Positions 21,114-32,550 of a stretch of DNA of 64,000 nucleotides are shown here, piece after piece (positions within the stretch are counted from its first letter, which is position 1; every line of letters starts with the position of its first letter). Below the pieces are notes generated by a model. That model saw only the letters and a program-made list of their open reading frames with translations, did no database searches and had not been told where the DNA came from. Both the position numbers and the translations under genes were made by a program. The stretch covers positions 372,001 to 436,000 of the forward strand of contig JALBUN010000048.1 of assembly GCA_025174535.1 (NCBI GenBank). The letters run 5' to 3'. Origin of the DNA: Cantharellus purpuraceus (lineage: Eukaryota; Basidiomycota; Agaricomycetes; Cantharellales; Hydnaceae).

Positions 21114-21893
21114 ATGACCCCCCCGTGCACTTCAGGGCAGTTTGACCTACTGGTGGATTACCTTCTGTATATGCATAAAGGAATGCTCGTCTATGATTTA
21201 GAAATTGGGTATGATTTAATCGGGGACACTTGTAAAGTTTTAGAGTGGCTGGGTGGCTCGCCAAGTACCCAGGACCGGATGCGCGATTACATTTACGCAA
21301 TGCACTCCTGTGGGCTGCGTGTGCAGTTCGGTCAGCAGTGGCTTCAATGGGTCGGAACAACGAATCATTCCGAGAGTGTTTCTCAAGTGAGCTTGCTTCC
21401 ACAATTCTGTGGGATGCTACACAGAAGCCAGTCGACTATAACCAGTTGATGAAAAAGCCATTTTTCACTGGGTTTCAGCAATTACCCTACCTCAGATTGC
21501 TCTGCACCATTTTCCAAGAGTCCGTGTGGCAACTTCATCTTCTTCAAAATGGCCATGTCGATCACTGTCTCAAGATCGCAAACATACCATCCACCCATAG
21601 AGAAAAGACCTGTGGTGATTATGCTGTCCCTGTTGCACACATCTTTGCTGTCATTGACGCTTCGGCGAACAACATCCATTATTTCACGCGGTACAAGTCC
21701 ATCTGAGTTGGCAACTTATTTTGCAAGTCTGGCATTACACATTCACCTGGGAACACAGCCCCGCCCGGTGGTTGCATACGCAAGGAGAAATTACAGTGTG
21801 GAAGAACACTTGATCGCGCTAGTCGAACAGGTTTGCCGTAAACTCGATGAGGAAGAGCAAAAGCGTGGACAGGATACCACTCAACACATATAA
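21114..21893 (+). pseudogene. Frameshifted gene of unknown function
   Basis: Three frames form a continuous helical-looking protein: VDYLLYMHKGMLVYDLEIG (to ~21245), LHLRNALLWAACAVRSAVA (21290-21660) and SELATYFASLALHIHLGTQ (21700-21893). The first change lies at TGGCTGGGTGGCTCG, where an 8-nt partial duplication would explain the shift. The second is near 21690. The blocks look like a conserved alpha-helical agaricomycete protein, but I cannot name it. No intron consensus joins the frames, so decay is more likely than splicing. Confidence 0.45.
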
Positions 21894-24849
21894 GAATGTG
21901 GCTCACTTGAGCCTCGAGGGATTCCCGCTTTAGGCAAGGAAATACGCAAGTTGTTGGATGCCGCCCGAAGAAGCATGTAGCATAGTGGATGCATCCACGC
22001 CTGCACTGATGGCTTGAAATTTATTGTGTCTGAGCTGTTTGGGAAATATATCACAAGCGTTCTGGAAACGTGAAGAAACTCAACTATTTGAGCTTCACCC
22101 ATCACTGTCATCACATGATGCAGGTGCAGCGCAACCCCTTGTCAAAACTATTCGCGGCCTGTCGCTATGCGGGGAGATGGCGGGACCAGACAAAAAACAC
22201 ACTGTCGTTGTCTTGGCCCGGTCATTGGGGTTGCCGTGAATTGACATATGACATAGCACGACCAGGGTAATGCTCGAGTGCTCAACGCGTGCAAGAAATA
22301 TAATTTCTTCGGGTATCGCGAGATCCGTGCTCCGGGCAAGCAAATACGTCAGCTACCGCGTACCATGTGGAAAGACGTGTGGCGCCTTCCGGAGGTATTC
22401 ACATCATGCGGATGCAGGTGGTTTAGATGGCGGTCAAACTAAACAAAAAAAAAATCACGAAAACCTTCATACATTTTAACTTGGCCAAAACTGAATCATG
22501 AAGTAGAAATCTTTCATCAAACGCATAGGTTTCCGACTTCTTTCATGTTTGAGCTGCCGGCTATAGTGTAGGCTGTTAAATTAAGGATTGCTAATAAATT
22601 GTAATGACCCGTGCAGTGGCTGGACACAATACGTTTGATGGCTCCTTGATGCGTATGCGGCCTAGACACTATGAGCCAAATCATCCTGCAGCTGTTCTGA
22701 CCACGCTGTAATTCTGTGTCTTCGCACCGTGACGGTTACTGAAACTCGCCACTCCTGCTAGGCTTCAACCTACATAAATCAAATCCAGTAGGACAAGTAC
22801 ATACATACCACTACAGTAAATACACCAATTTCTTTCTCGTGCTTATCAAGGACTCCACATACAGTGAAGTTTGTTTCGGGATTAGGTCAAGCGAGGAGAG
22901 GTCACCAGGGGGTCAAGTTCAAATCCAGACTCCACCACTCGGGCTGAACTTCAAATCTATCAATGATACCGATGGAACATATATCCAACAGAAAAGAGTG
23001 CTCATGGGGAGTTGGATGGGAGGACCTGTGTCTTGTTCCGCATCGCACGCAGTCCCTTTAATTTGGTAAGAATTTCAGAACAAACCCCGCAATACGGTAA
23101 TTGCTGATCATGAATTGCTGATCCCTCCCCTTAGAGCCCCCCCGGCAATTGATATACCGATGCTGCGTCAGAGTCATATCTCTTTTGAGCCGCTGCTTTG
23201 TTTCCACTGCCACTACGTCAAGTACTGCGTTTAGTGCAATCTGAACTACGCTGGCGGTGCTGCTGTGCAAACAGGGTCGCCGATTGTGGTCCCATTTTTT
23301 TTTCGTATATACATGTCGACAACATACGACAACGAATAATAGAAAATGCTACTGATAGTCAAAGAGCCTGCCTGTGCGGATTGCGATCACCTTGGGCGCG
23401 GCATCAACCGCATATCGCATGTTGTGTCCTTGGCGAGAAGTGTAAGATGGACAAGACTTTGCTTATGGCTGTTATCGGTGGTAGGTGTAGGTGTAGGTGT
23501 TTCAGCCTGAAGTCGGAGAGAAGGAATGCCAGGAGTGACATCAGGTGACGGGGTCAGCTGGTTTTCTCACCCGTTTGCTTTGTATAGATGGTTACGAGAG
23601 CTGCGACCATAATTACTTGGGACCAGTAGCCAAGAACTACTGACCGACTTTACAAGCCTTTATGAGAGGAAATACCCCACAGATGCGACTGTATCTCGCA
23701 GGTGCATGGTAAGTTGTCTCCAAGACGGTAGGCGGCCAGACAAGGTTTAGAGTGTATAAAAAACTTGGGAAAGCTCATGTTATGCTATCGTGGTCGTCTC
23801 CTGACTCCTAATCGTTTGGACAAAATCGGCAGGCTATGTAGCCTAGCTGCGGATACGAAACGGGTCGAAGAATTATCACCGACTAGTGAGCATGACAACA
23901 AAGTACGCGTCTGGGACTCTGCGGAACCAGTTAGGTTTTGTGCTTGTATTGTTGGCGGTAAAAGTGATGAACTCTATTGTGTTTCTTATTTGAATGTAAG
24001 GGTGATTCGGGTTCAAAGAAAACGTGTCGCTGTCTTGTTATCTGGTAGTGTCAGGTTACTGTTTCCTCATGGGTCTATCTGGTCGTGGCACTGTTAGTAA
24101 CGACTACCATAAGCTTCAACATACTCGTCATCGTTTTTACTCACTACTCTGCCTTGTGGTATCTGTTCTCTCGTACAGCCCAATGCATGTAAGAAGGTTT
24201 GTCTCGACACTACTCGTTCCAGTTGACAGATGCGTTACTATCTCATTGCTGACTCTGGCCATCACGCGGCCACTGAAACTTGACAGATGAACGATAGCCA
24301 GTATGTGCAAGCATGGCGTAGGGTGATCCATTATGACATCAATGGGGATTCAGGCTATTGGAAAGCTAGGCGTGGACTATATTGACCGGCGTCTGCATCA
24401 ATACATCGGATCATAGACACATCAACATGAGCTCACCAGCCCGTGGATCCTGAATGAGCGGGTGGTTCGCTTGTATCTTGTCATTCTGATTGAACCTAGC
24501 ATGTCAGTCGATGGGCCACGCAATTGAGCTGAATACTTGTGTTCCTAGTGATTGCGCGCAGTAACACCCATAAAAGAAGAGATGAAGGAAGAGATTAAGA
24601 TAGAGTTGTTTACTAGAGTTGTTTCGAATATATCAAAATACGATGTTATCGGAGAGGTGCATCTGGTCATCTCGGGGGTGTGTGTACGCAGCGTCGTCTG
24701 GTCAACAGTCACATGAGCCACGTGAGTCAGTCAGTCAAGCTGTGCGCCACGGACTTCGAAGACGTCCAGTATCGATCGCATCCCCGTAAGTGACCTGCAT
24801 GATGAGAGGCAATGATCGATGTTCATCGATCTTCACCTGGCGATTGCTG
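21894..24849. other. Gene-poor stretch
   Basis: About 3 kb with only short unrelated frames on both strands. A few bases after 21893 could extend the degenerate gene (to about 21980). Small A-runs, T-runs and a GTAGGT repeat (23480-23500) are present. I see no supported gene. Confidence 0.5.
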
Positions 24850-25079
24850 TATATGTATAAGAAACCAGTTTCCTGGACTCGGAGGCAGCTTGGCGCAATC
24901 TTACCAAAAAGCTACCGGCCCGCTGCATAGTTCCGGCAGGATCACAACGATATCAGCCTAGGGATAAGCTGCTTGCGGTATGACGACGTATAATGCGGTG
25001 CCTGCTGTCGACATTCAATCTTTTTAAGTGATGTTTGGGGACTTGGGCCCCCAGTCCCCCAACAGTGGCGCCGATTGGG
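24850..25079 (+). repeat. LTR 3' end with primer-binding-like site (retroelement remnant)
   Basis: A TATA-like stretch (TGTATATGTATAAG, 24848-24861) is followed by an inverted-repeat end, GGGGACTTGGGCCCCCAGTCCCC, split around 25036-25058, terminating CCCCAACA at 25063. Just after it comes TGGCGCCGATTGGG, which has the TGG...start and composition of a tRNA-primed site of LTR elements. No matching 5' start or gag was found, so this is a degraded remnant. Confidence 0.4.
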
Positions 25080-25751
25080 CTGGAACACGCAATTAGTACT
25101 GGCGCTGGACCCCAAGTCTATGCTTTGGCCTTAAATATGAGTTGAGAGACGAGGCTTACGTGTCCCAACCACTCCTGCAGCTAGATCTCATCATGTCGTA
25201 CCCACCAACGCAGGGCTGTTACGGTCGACAGAAGGCTGTCTTCATCGATTCATGGACACAGTCCTGTCTCACAAATGGCTTCCCAATGACCGATGGAAGT
25301 CTTGACAGTGGTGCGTTGCACGTTGCGCAGTGGCGATACTGAGTTCTCAAGAAAGACCCGTCTGCGTTGACGTGGTCGCCGCCTTACTATGGTCATCCAC
25401 CTCCTAGACTCAGTTTATCCTTCCTTGTCATATTCAAATGTTCACCCTTCTTTCCGAGGAACTTCATCTCAGGATTTATCAGGTATTCAATTGAACCTAA
25501 ACCTGAGTGTCGACTAACCGTTTTATGTTTCTCTGAGGCAACTATCCTCAAGACAACCGTTACTTCGAGACTGCTTCTGGCTCTGTCCATCGTATGTCTC
25601 TACCTCGAATGTCTTTGACCTAATCCGGAAGTCTTGTTCAAGCACATAGCTATGATATGATGGCTGGACCCTCCACCTCCAGCAGACCGTATTCTCAAGT
25701 ACCAGTTCGTGCTTGTACCACCTTTAAATGTTGTGAATTGTAATATGCATA

Positions 25752-26335
25752 ATGCAGGGCCCATACTCATTTTCCTCTACGTCACGCCGCCCCGCACCAT
25801 CCCCAGGAGCCGAGCACGTCTACTCACAAATTACCACTCTCACACATAACCAAATTGTCAACGCGTACGTCCGCGATGTCCAACCCAGCTACGGACGCAG
25901 CGCGTCGAAATTCTTTGCGTGCAAGTACAGCGGATGTACGTATCCCAATGCATTTTACACCGAACATGAAGCGGTACAGCATGTTCACATGGCGCATTTG
26001 AATCTCGGGAATCAGGCGTTTGTTTGTACTACGTGGTGTGCTCATCTCATTGATTGATATGATGTTAGATATTCATGATGATTTTCATTTTGATATAGTG
26101 GCGTGGTCTTCGCACGAAAACAAGATGCCGTTCGACACGTAAAGACGATGAACGAAGGGAAGAAGTACATCTGCGATTACTGGTTAGTAGATCTCATTGG
26201 TTCTTCGTGTACAAATTGACCTGGAGAGGCACACTCACTAGTCACAAAGCATACTCTCGCAAGGATTACCGGGACAGCCATCAGGACCGTTGTTCTGGAA
26301 TGAACGCACTCCGACTCGGGCATCATCAATCTTGA
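25752..26335 (+). CDS. C2H2-type zinc-finger protein (paralogue 1)
   Basis: Model: exons 25752-26035, 26099-26182 and 26242-26335; introns 63 and 59 nt with GT-AG ends; 153 residues. The N-terminus is Ser/Pro-rich. Three zinc-finger-like units follow: CKYSGC...H, CTTCGVVFARKQDAVRH, and CDYCHKAYSRKDYRDSH with a final Cys. The block ARKQDAVRHVKTMNEGKKY is a hallmark of a fungal C2H2 group in which the second finger lacks a canonical final His. It probably binds DNA in the nucleus. A paralogue with the same exon 84 nt long lies 1.6 kb downstream. The exact start could be upstream. Confident about family and splice sites. Confidence 0.75.
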
Positions 26336-27915
26336 GCGTAAACGTGTGTCGTTTCTATGATTGAGGTTTTATTAATGGTTGCATTTCATTTCAATCCTGT
26401 CCTCTGCTACTCTTTTTTTCTGTTTTCTTTATTGCGTTGCTGCTAGTAATGTCTCGGCACTCAGGCTTGTCATGGATATGCTTCTCTCTCCTGTCCGGTG
26501 CCATGGGTATCCGAGCTCGGGTCCTATCCGTAATTGGTATATATATGGCAGTATTGTCAATTATCTTAGCTTAATAAAGGTGATATTGGCACTCTTTGGA
26601 CAATCGTCTTCGCTACTAGTTACTCTGTCATAGTAGCCGTGTCGCCTGCCCTAGCTCCTATCCGGATTTCTAGATATACCGAGCTCGGCGCTGGTCGTAA
26701 TTACGGTAGTATGTCAAATTCCTCGAACATTGACAACTGGCGCATAGAGTGCTTTTACGGTCTGCACGACGAGAGTACTGTCTAGGTGGCGGCTCGTTAT
26801 TAGCTGTGCATGACATGCTGTCAATTAAGCCACACTAAATATGAGCGTTCTCACTGGTTGAGCTCAGTGTGGCAGAGAAAGATGGAATTTGTTTCTGCCG
26901 CAGAAGAAAACAATCCTACCCAACTCAACAGAGCTCGTATGTTTCACGCACACGGATATCAACGGCAATGGTGTCGTTCCTTGCCACACAGCCTCCCAAT
27001 TCATGGTCCGATTTCTCCAATCTGGCCGCCCCCTTTAACTCGATGTTCCCTACGCTGTGACTTTGCGTACTCTGGCACACAAGCCATTTAAACCGAAGAA
27101 TGATTTGACTGATGAATTAATGGTTGTTAATTTTAAGTGGTGATGCTAGCCTAAGATCCCGATCGAGGGCCCCACGGGCAAAGGGCACCATGAATCTAGC
27201 ACTCCTGTCGGTTTACTGTCGAGCAAGCATTGCTCTTCTCAGAAGAATCAAGTTGTTGTATCACCCAAACCAGCGGAGAAACTTTCCTGACCCGTAAATA
27301 AATTCCTGAGCTTACCAGCAGTTTCCGGTGCCTTTCTAGCACCTTCCATCCTCTAACTCGTGTTGTTACGTCAGCTGCTGCTAGTCCTTAATGGGAAGCC
27401 GGTTATGGTAACTGGCACTGGATCTGGCACCCAATGAATCCTTAAAAGGATATGGGTTTTGCTGAAATTCGTAGTTGTGTGGGCTCACCCCTGTCTGCTC
27501 CCCACCCACTTCATGCCTTCACTCCAGAGTCGCCCTCGCTCTCAGAACGAGGCTCTATCTAACTTCTGTGTGCTGTCCCAGTCCCAGTCCAATCCGTCTG
27601 GTATGTGTGTGCAGGGTGGTGCGTTTGATCGCACTGTTATTCCTTTGGAGGTGTGCACATTCTCCCGGTGCACTCTGATTCTGTGTTCCTTGTGCAAGGA
27701 GCGAGCCACCCTGAGTGGGGCTTCATGAACACGTCGGGAAACGTCGTAGAGTCGTATCCAGTGCCAGAATTGACGAGTATGTCGTTTGTTGGTGACGGGA
27801 TGTGATGAACAGCTTATCCCTTCGTTTCGTGGTCACTGCGAACCGATTGTTTTGCTCTTGATGTTGGTCAGATCCAGGCTTTGTCTTTGGAGGAAGCGGT
27901 GAGGCACCTTTAGGC
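26336..27915. other. Spacer between the two zinc-finger genes
   Basis: About 1.6 kb without a supported gene. Two loosely repeated motifs occur (CCGAGCTCGG near 26508 and 26678), perhaps old degenerate duplicates. Confidence 0.45.
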
Positions 27916-28558
27916 ATGGCCTGGGGAGATGATTACTATTTTGCCGCAGCTCCACCGCCGGTGAGTAAACTAGCACGCTTTCCTCGCCCTTATCAATTTG
28001 GGGCCAGGAGAGGTACACCAACACCAGCAGGGACTGGAGTTCAGTTGTACAATCGGATTTGCGTCCACACCGCGATCATGCATACACCCGCACAGATGAT
28101 ATAAGTATGCGAAGACAGTCCGCGTATGTATGCCAGATCGTATCGCCAAGTGATGGTTTCAGGTATTATGCGTGCACGTTCACCGGATGCAGGCACTCGG
28201 TTGGCTTTTGCACGCTGCAAGAGGCTCTAGTTCATGTAAGAGCATTGCATGTCCCTGATAAGCCGTTTATTTGCACGACGTGGTTCGTTGTCCAGATCGC
28301 TGTTCTTGACGAATCTTCTGATGCCCATTCCCTGCAGTGGTGCATCGTTTATGCGCAAGCAGGACGCTGCTCGTCATGTGAACACGATGAACAGCGGGAA
28401 AAAGTACAAGTGCTGCGTGTGGTCAGTAGTTATTCCCCCTGAGTTACACGCCATGATGACGCGTTGGCAACAGCAAAGAAGCATACTCGCGCAAGGATTA
28501 TTGCCTAGTCCATGAGAAACGGTGCTTGGCTACTAGACGTGGTGCAGTTTCTGCGTGA
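27916..28558 (+). CDS. C2H2-type zinc-finger protein (paralogue 2)
   Basis: Model: exons 27916-27960, 28008-28282, 28338-28421 and 28474-28558; introns 47, 55 and 52 nt, all GT-AG; 162 residues. The three finger-like units match paralogue 1: CTFTGC with a long His spacing, CTTCGASFMRKQDAARH, and CCVCKEAYSRKDYCLVH. The third exon is exactly 84 nt, as in paralogue 1, and both flanking introns are at the same positions. The N-terminal exon (MAWGDDYYFAAAPPP) is the least certain part. Likely a DNA-binding nuclear protein that arose with paralogue 1 by tandem duplication. Confidence 0.72.
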
Positions 28559-28814
28559 CTGACAAGCTTGATGTTTGAGTCACTCCCAAGGACAAATTGA
28601 CAACTATACAGTTATCGCACAACTAAAACTTGGACTTACCATGCTCCTGTCATAATTGCTTTCCTTTCGTGTTTTCATCTCCACTGTATGTTGTCAATGT
28701 TATCTGTTTAGCCTAGTGTTGCGGCCGACTGGTCACCGAGATGGTGTAACGTATCATGATCGTGACGTGACAGTCACAAAAGGACGTTCTTTGACCCACA
28801 AGATTCTAGGAGCA
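28559..28814. other. Promoter-containing spacer
   Basis: Short spacer upstream of the UBX gene; no clear motif. Confidence 0.3.
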
Positions 28815-30346
28815 ATGAGTTCTGACAAGGACACTCTACTTTCCATGGGATTTGATCCGGGCCGTGTTGAATGTATGCCTAATTTACAACTCCAGTTGTT
28901 CCAAATGCAAAGCAATTATTTTGCAGGGGCGCTCCAAGCAACTTCCCATCGTGGTCTTCAGCCAGCAATGGATCATATAATAGAAAATGAAGGGAAACCT
29001 GTTCCAGATCCTTCCTCTGTGTCCGCTTCTTCCAGTGGTGGTCCTAGTGCAGTTGCTGGAGCTGATGAAGATGATGAAGACGCTGAAGCTCTTCAGGCCG
29101 TTTATGGCGTAGGTGGTAGAAGCGGAAGTGTTGATGCTCAAGCCAAAGTACGTCTTATATAAATTTTAATTTGTGCGTCTGAAGAATACCTTCTTGAACG
29201 CAGAGCATCAAGTGCTCGCAGTGCGGTAAAATTTTCCGGGATACCGCGATAGCAAATTTTCATGCTGAAAAGTCTGGTCATGACCAGTTTGAAGAGTCGG
29301 TAGAGGAGGTTAGACGATCACCTTCCCTGATCCAAGTTGTGCTGATAATACTCTACCAGATTAAGCCATTGACAGAAGAAGAGAAGAAAGCAAAGCTTTC
29401 TGAACTTCGTGAAAAGATGGCGAAGAAGCGTGCTGAGAAGCAGGCCCAAGATATATTAGAAAATAAAGCAAATGAAGCCATCAAACGCAAAGCAGCAAAG
29501 GTAAGTGACACATCTCCACTGTAATCAGTGCTTCACGTGTCTACAGGATATGGGTGCTATCAAAGAAGAATTAAAAGCAAAGGAGGCCATTAAAGAGGCT
29601 GCTCAACGGAAAAAAGGTACCTCTTATCTTTCACTTACAATGAACAGGACATGCCTGTAACACCAACCCCTCCCCCGGGTGTCTTCTTGCAGACAAACTA
29701 GAGGATGCCAAAGCAAAGGCTGCGATCAAGGCTCAAATCGAAGCAGACAAGCGCGAGCGCGCAGAGAAGGCTGCACGGGAAAAGGCGCTTAGGCAGGGCG
29801 CGCAACTTCCTCCTACGCAGTCTGCTGCTACACCTGCTGCTTCTTCCAGCACTGCGGGGAAAGATTATAAGGAGACAAGGCTACAGGTGCTGATGAATTG
29901 GATTTTTTTTGGAAATGCGTATATTTACAATTAGCGTTGCCCGTTGCCCATAGATTCGGTTAGCATCTGGTGGGCAGCCTTACACGACCACCCTTCCTAG
30001 TGATGCAAGTGCGCTGCATCCATGGATTATTTATTTGAAAATGCCCTAATCAGCACTTCCAGCTCTGCGTGAAGTAGCCGAATTTTTGGCAGGCCAGACC
30101 CTCGCCGTCGATGCGGATGATATTTCTTTCGCTCAACATTTTCCTAGGCATGATTTTTTTCGTTCCTTCCACAGTTGTGCCATTGATCACTCATTCTCTA
30201 CTGCCCTCCTTTACCCCTCCCTTTTACACCACCACAGAAAACAATTCAGCCCGGCAGATTTTTCTCGGACATTGCGAGATCTCGGATTGACACCGTCTGC
30301 TGTATGGATTTACACTTTCTTTCTAGAGTTTGTGTTTTGTAGCTAA
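28815..30346 (+). CDS. UBA/UBX-domain protein (UBXN1/SAKS1-like)
   Basis: Model: exons 28815-28872, 28927-29147, 29204-29308, 29360-29500, 29547-29616, 29693-29886, 29954-30008, 30063-30147 and 30238-30346; about 345 residues. Order: N-terminal UBA (MGFDPGRVEWALQATSHRG, splice within the Trp codon), a C2H2-like finger (CSQCGKIFRDTAIANFH), a highly charged coiled coil, and a C-terminal UBX (FAQHFPRKQFSPADF). This family binds ubiquitin chains via UBA and p97/Cdc48 via UBX, in the cytosol. Intron 8 appears to start GC rather than GT. The last ~16 codons (after PSAV) are atypical and the 3' end may contain another splice. An alternative acceptor at 30054 would add three residues. Confidence 0.85.
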
Positions 30347-32550
30347 CGTGACGAGCCAGGTATTAATTGCGTCGTGATCAGGGGATGCTTCGATGTCATT
30401 AATAATTGCAAATGTACACCATTGAAATCATTGAGAATGTATCATGAAACCGGTGAGCATCAGCATGTTGGCAGTTCTTACTTTGGTAAGGTCGAGAGAC
30501 GCGCGTGCTCGCTCTAGTGAGCGGGTTGTGCGGCCTGTGGGTGATGTTATCCCATTGCTACCGCAAATTCTACTGTTGCAAACGGACGAGCGCTGGAACG
30601 CTAGTCCCTCCCATTTCTATTGCAAATTCCTGTTGCAAATGGACGAGCGCTGGAACGCTAATGACAGATGTGTCGAAGGAACATTATGATTCCGAGGTAG
30701 GCGTATTGTAATGGGAGGGCGTGGAATACGGAAACGTCGACGAATTGCATCATCAAGTTCATGGACTAGTAAGATTATTACTGATGATTCATCCCAACCC
30801 CCTAAACCAAGCTATGGCGATAAACTTCAGCTTGTACTTATCGGTCCATGCCTTAGCATCAAATGCCCTTCGCGCTTCGAAATGCTCTGCCTGACATCGC
30901 TTTTACAGAGTGAGTGGCAGGGACGTCCGGCGGCGCCAGGCTCGTGAAGAAGTATGAATTGGTTACGGCGAGGATCCGCTCTATGCGATTGAGATCAAGA
31001 CACGGATGCAGAAGCATGACGAGACAAATGACACGTACGACACAGGTCTTTCCGGGTCTAAATTTTCCGTTAGTGGTTCGTTGTCGCTAATTGCGTCATA
31101 TGGCATGGGCGCATCTGGATCAGGAATGAGCAAGGTGTACGTTACATCTTCATGTGCCTCCTGATGTCATGACTCCCTCCCGTCATTGATCTCGTCGGAC
31201 AGTGATAATTATGCCTCATCAGGAAACGAGATTGTAGGCCGTACTTCAATCTGCTGCCACGCCAATTTCAGTGATAATGCACTTCTCGCGATGGTAATTG
31301 GCTCGGCAGCAAAGGGTTATGTTATGTTATGGTAAACTCTCAGGGAGTATGTCGACCAGACCGTAGGAGGGTCGGTTGTGGAAAATCGTGTCTTAACTCT
31401 ATGGATGCGAGCACAAGAGTTCATTAATGCACAGGTGACTGACTGCAAAGGAGATCAGGAACAGTCACGCGGTGGCTATCTAAGCATACGTTGGCGTGAT
31501 TCCACGCAGACGCATGTGGTTTATACTTGCCGGTGCAGGCTTCACGCATTGTTCCAACTTCTGTAGGGCACGAGGGTCACTTTGCTATCCCTACGCTTTG
31601 ATTCGAGTGGCTGCAAGATACCAATAGATCCGCGAGTAAAACAAACTATATTACATCAATACATTCTATGTTGTTGCACGCAAGTTGCGCATCCGCAAAA
31701 GGGTTTTCCTTGGTCAGAAGATAGCAGAAGGGTGAGTAGTACGGCGGAGAGAAGAGGGGTACGATTTGATGAAACTGGGTGCGAGTTGGGTGAAAGTTGA
31801 TCGAAGTGTCGAGTCTCTGGGGTGTCGTTCAGCATGCTTATGAGTATGATGGAAATTCAATCACGAATGAAGAAGGGGAGTTTCTAAAGTAGGATCTAGC
31901 CCTTTGAGGTGTGGAAAGAATTATCGTTCTTCGAAGTTTGAACTGCTGTTTGTGGTTTGAATTGGGTAGTTCTGTACAAGAGTGTTTGCACATGTTCTTG
32001 CTTGGTGGGTGAGCAAGTAGTTATTTAAGCAGGTAACGAAGGTATGGAAGACTGAAGTATAGCAGTCAGAGATACGACCCAACATACCTGTCCCTGATGA
32101 TCGATCCCCTTGTTCTTATATGTGACCTAATTCTCGACAATGGAATCTAAGTGCTGTGCAGGGTGCTGAAACAAGACAATAGGTGTCGTGGACCATTAGA
32201 GTTCATACTGTCAGCTATTATGGTCGGAGAATGAATCATTATATTTCCGGCGCTTAGGTGATTATGGGGACCCACAAAGCCAAAATGTGCATGCCGCTCA
32301 TTGTTCCGCAACAAAAGACAAACTACTTTCGCCCAACTATAAAGAGGAGCGATGGAGGGTTCAATATTCCCCACCACACTAACGTCGGTCCCTCCTTCTT
32401 GCTTATTACTGTATTCCGTATTCACGGTCAATCGCTCACTGTCTTTCATCTGCGCAGGACGCTCTAAGCTTTGTATAATATTGTGAGCGTTCTCTGTTTC
32501 CTTGTCGATGAGTATCACAATGAGATCTTTGCCCGTCCCTAGTCTTCACG
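30347..32550. other. Gene-poor stretch with a short direct repeat
   Basis: Only short frames are present. A direct repeat about 59 bp apart contains GGACGAGCGCTGGAACGCTA (near 30585 and 30641). Otherwise I see nothing that can be annotated. Confidence 0.45.

Noticed and set aside
22895..22935. Possible tRNA T-arm (GTTCAAATCC)
   Set aside because: No pairing T-stem, A box or acceptor stem could be found around it.
31378..31800. Two short plus-strand frames
   Set aside because: No recognisable domain and no consistent splice joining.
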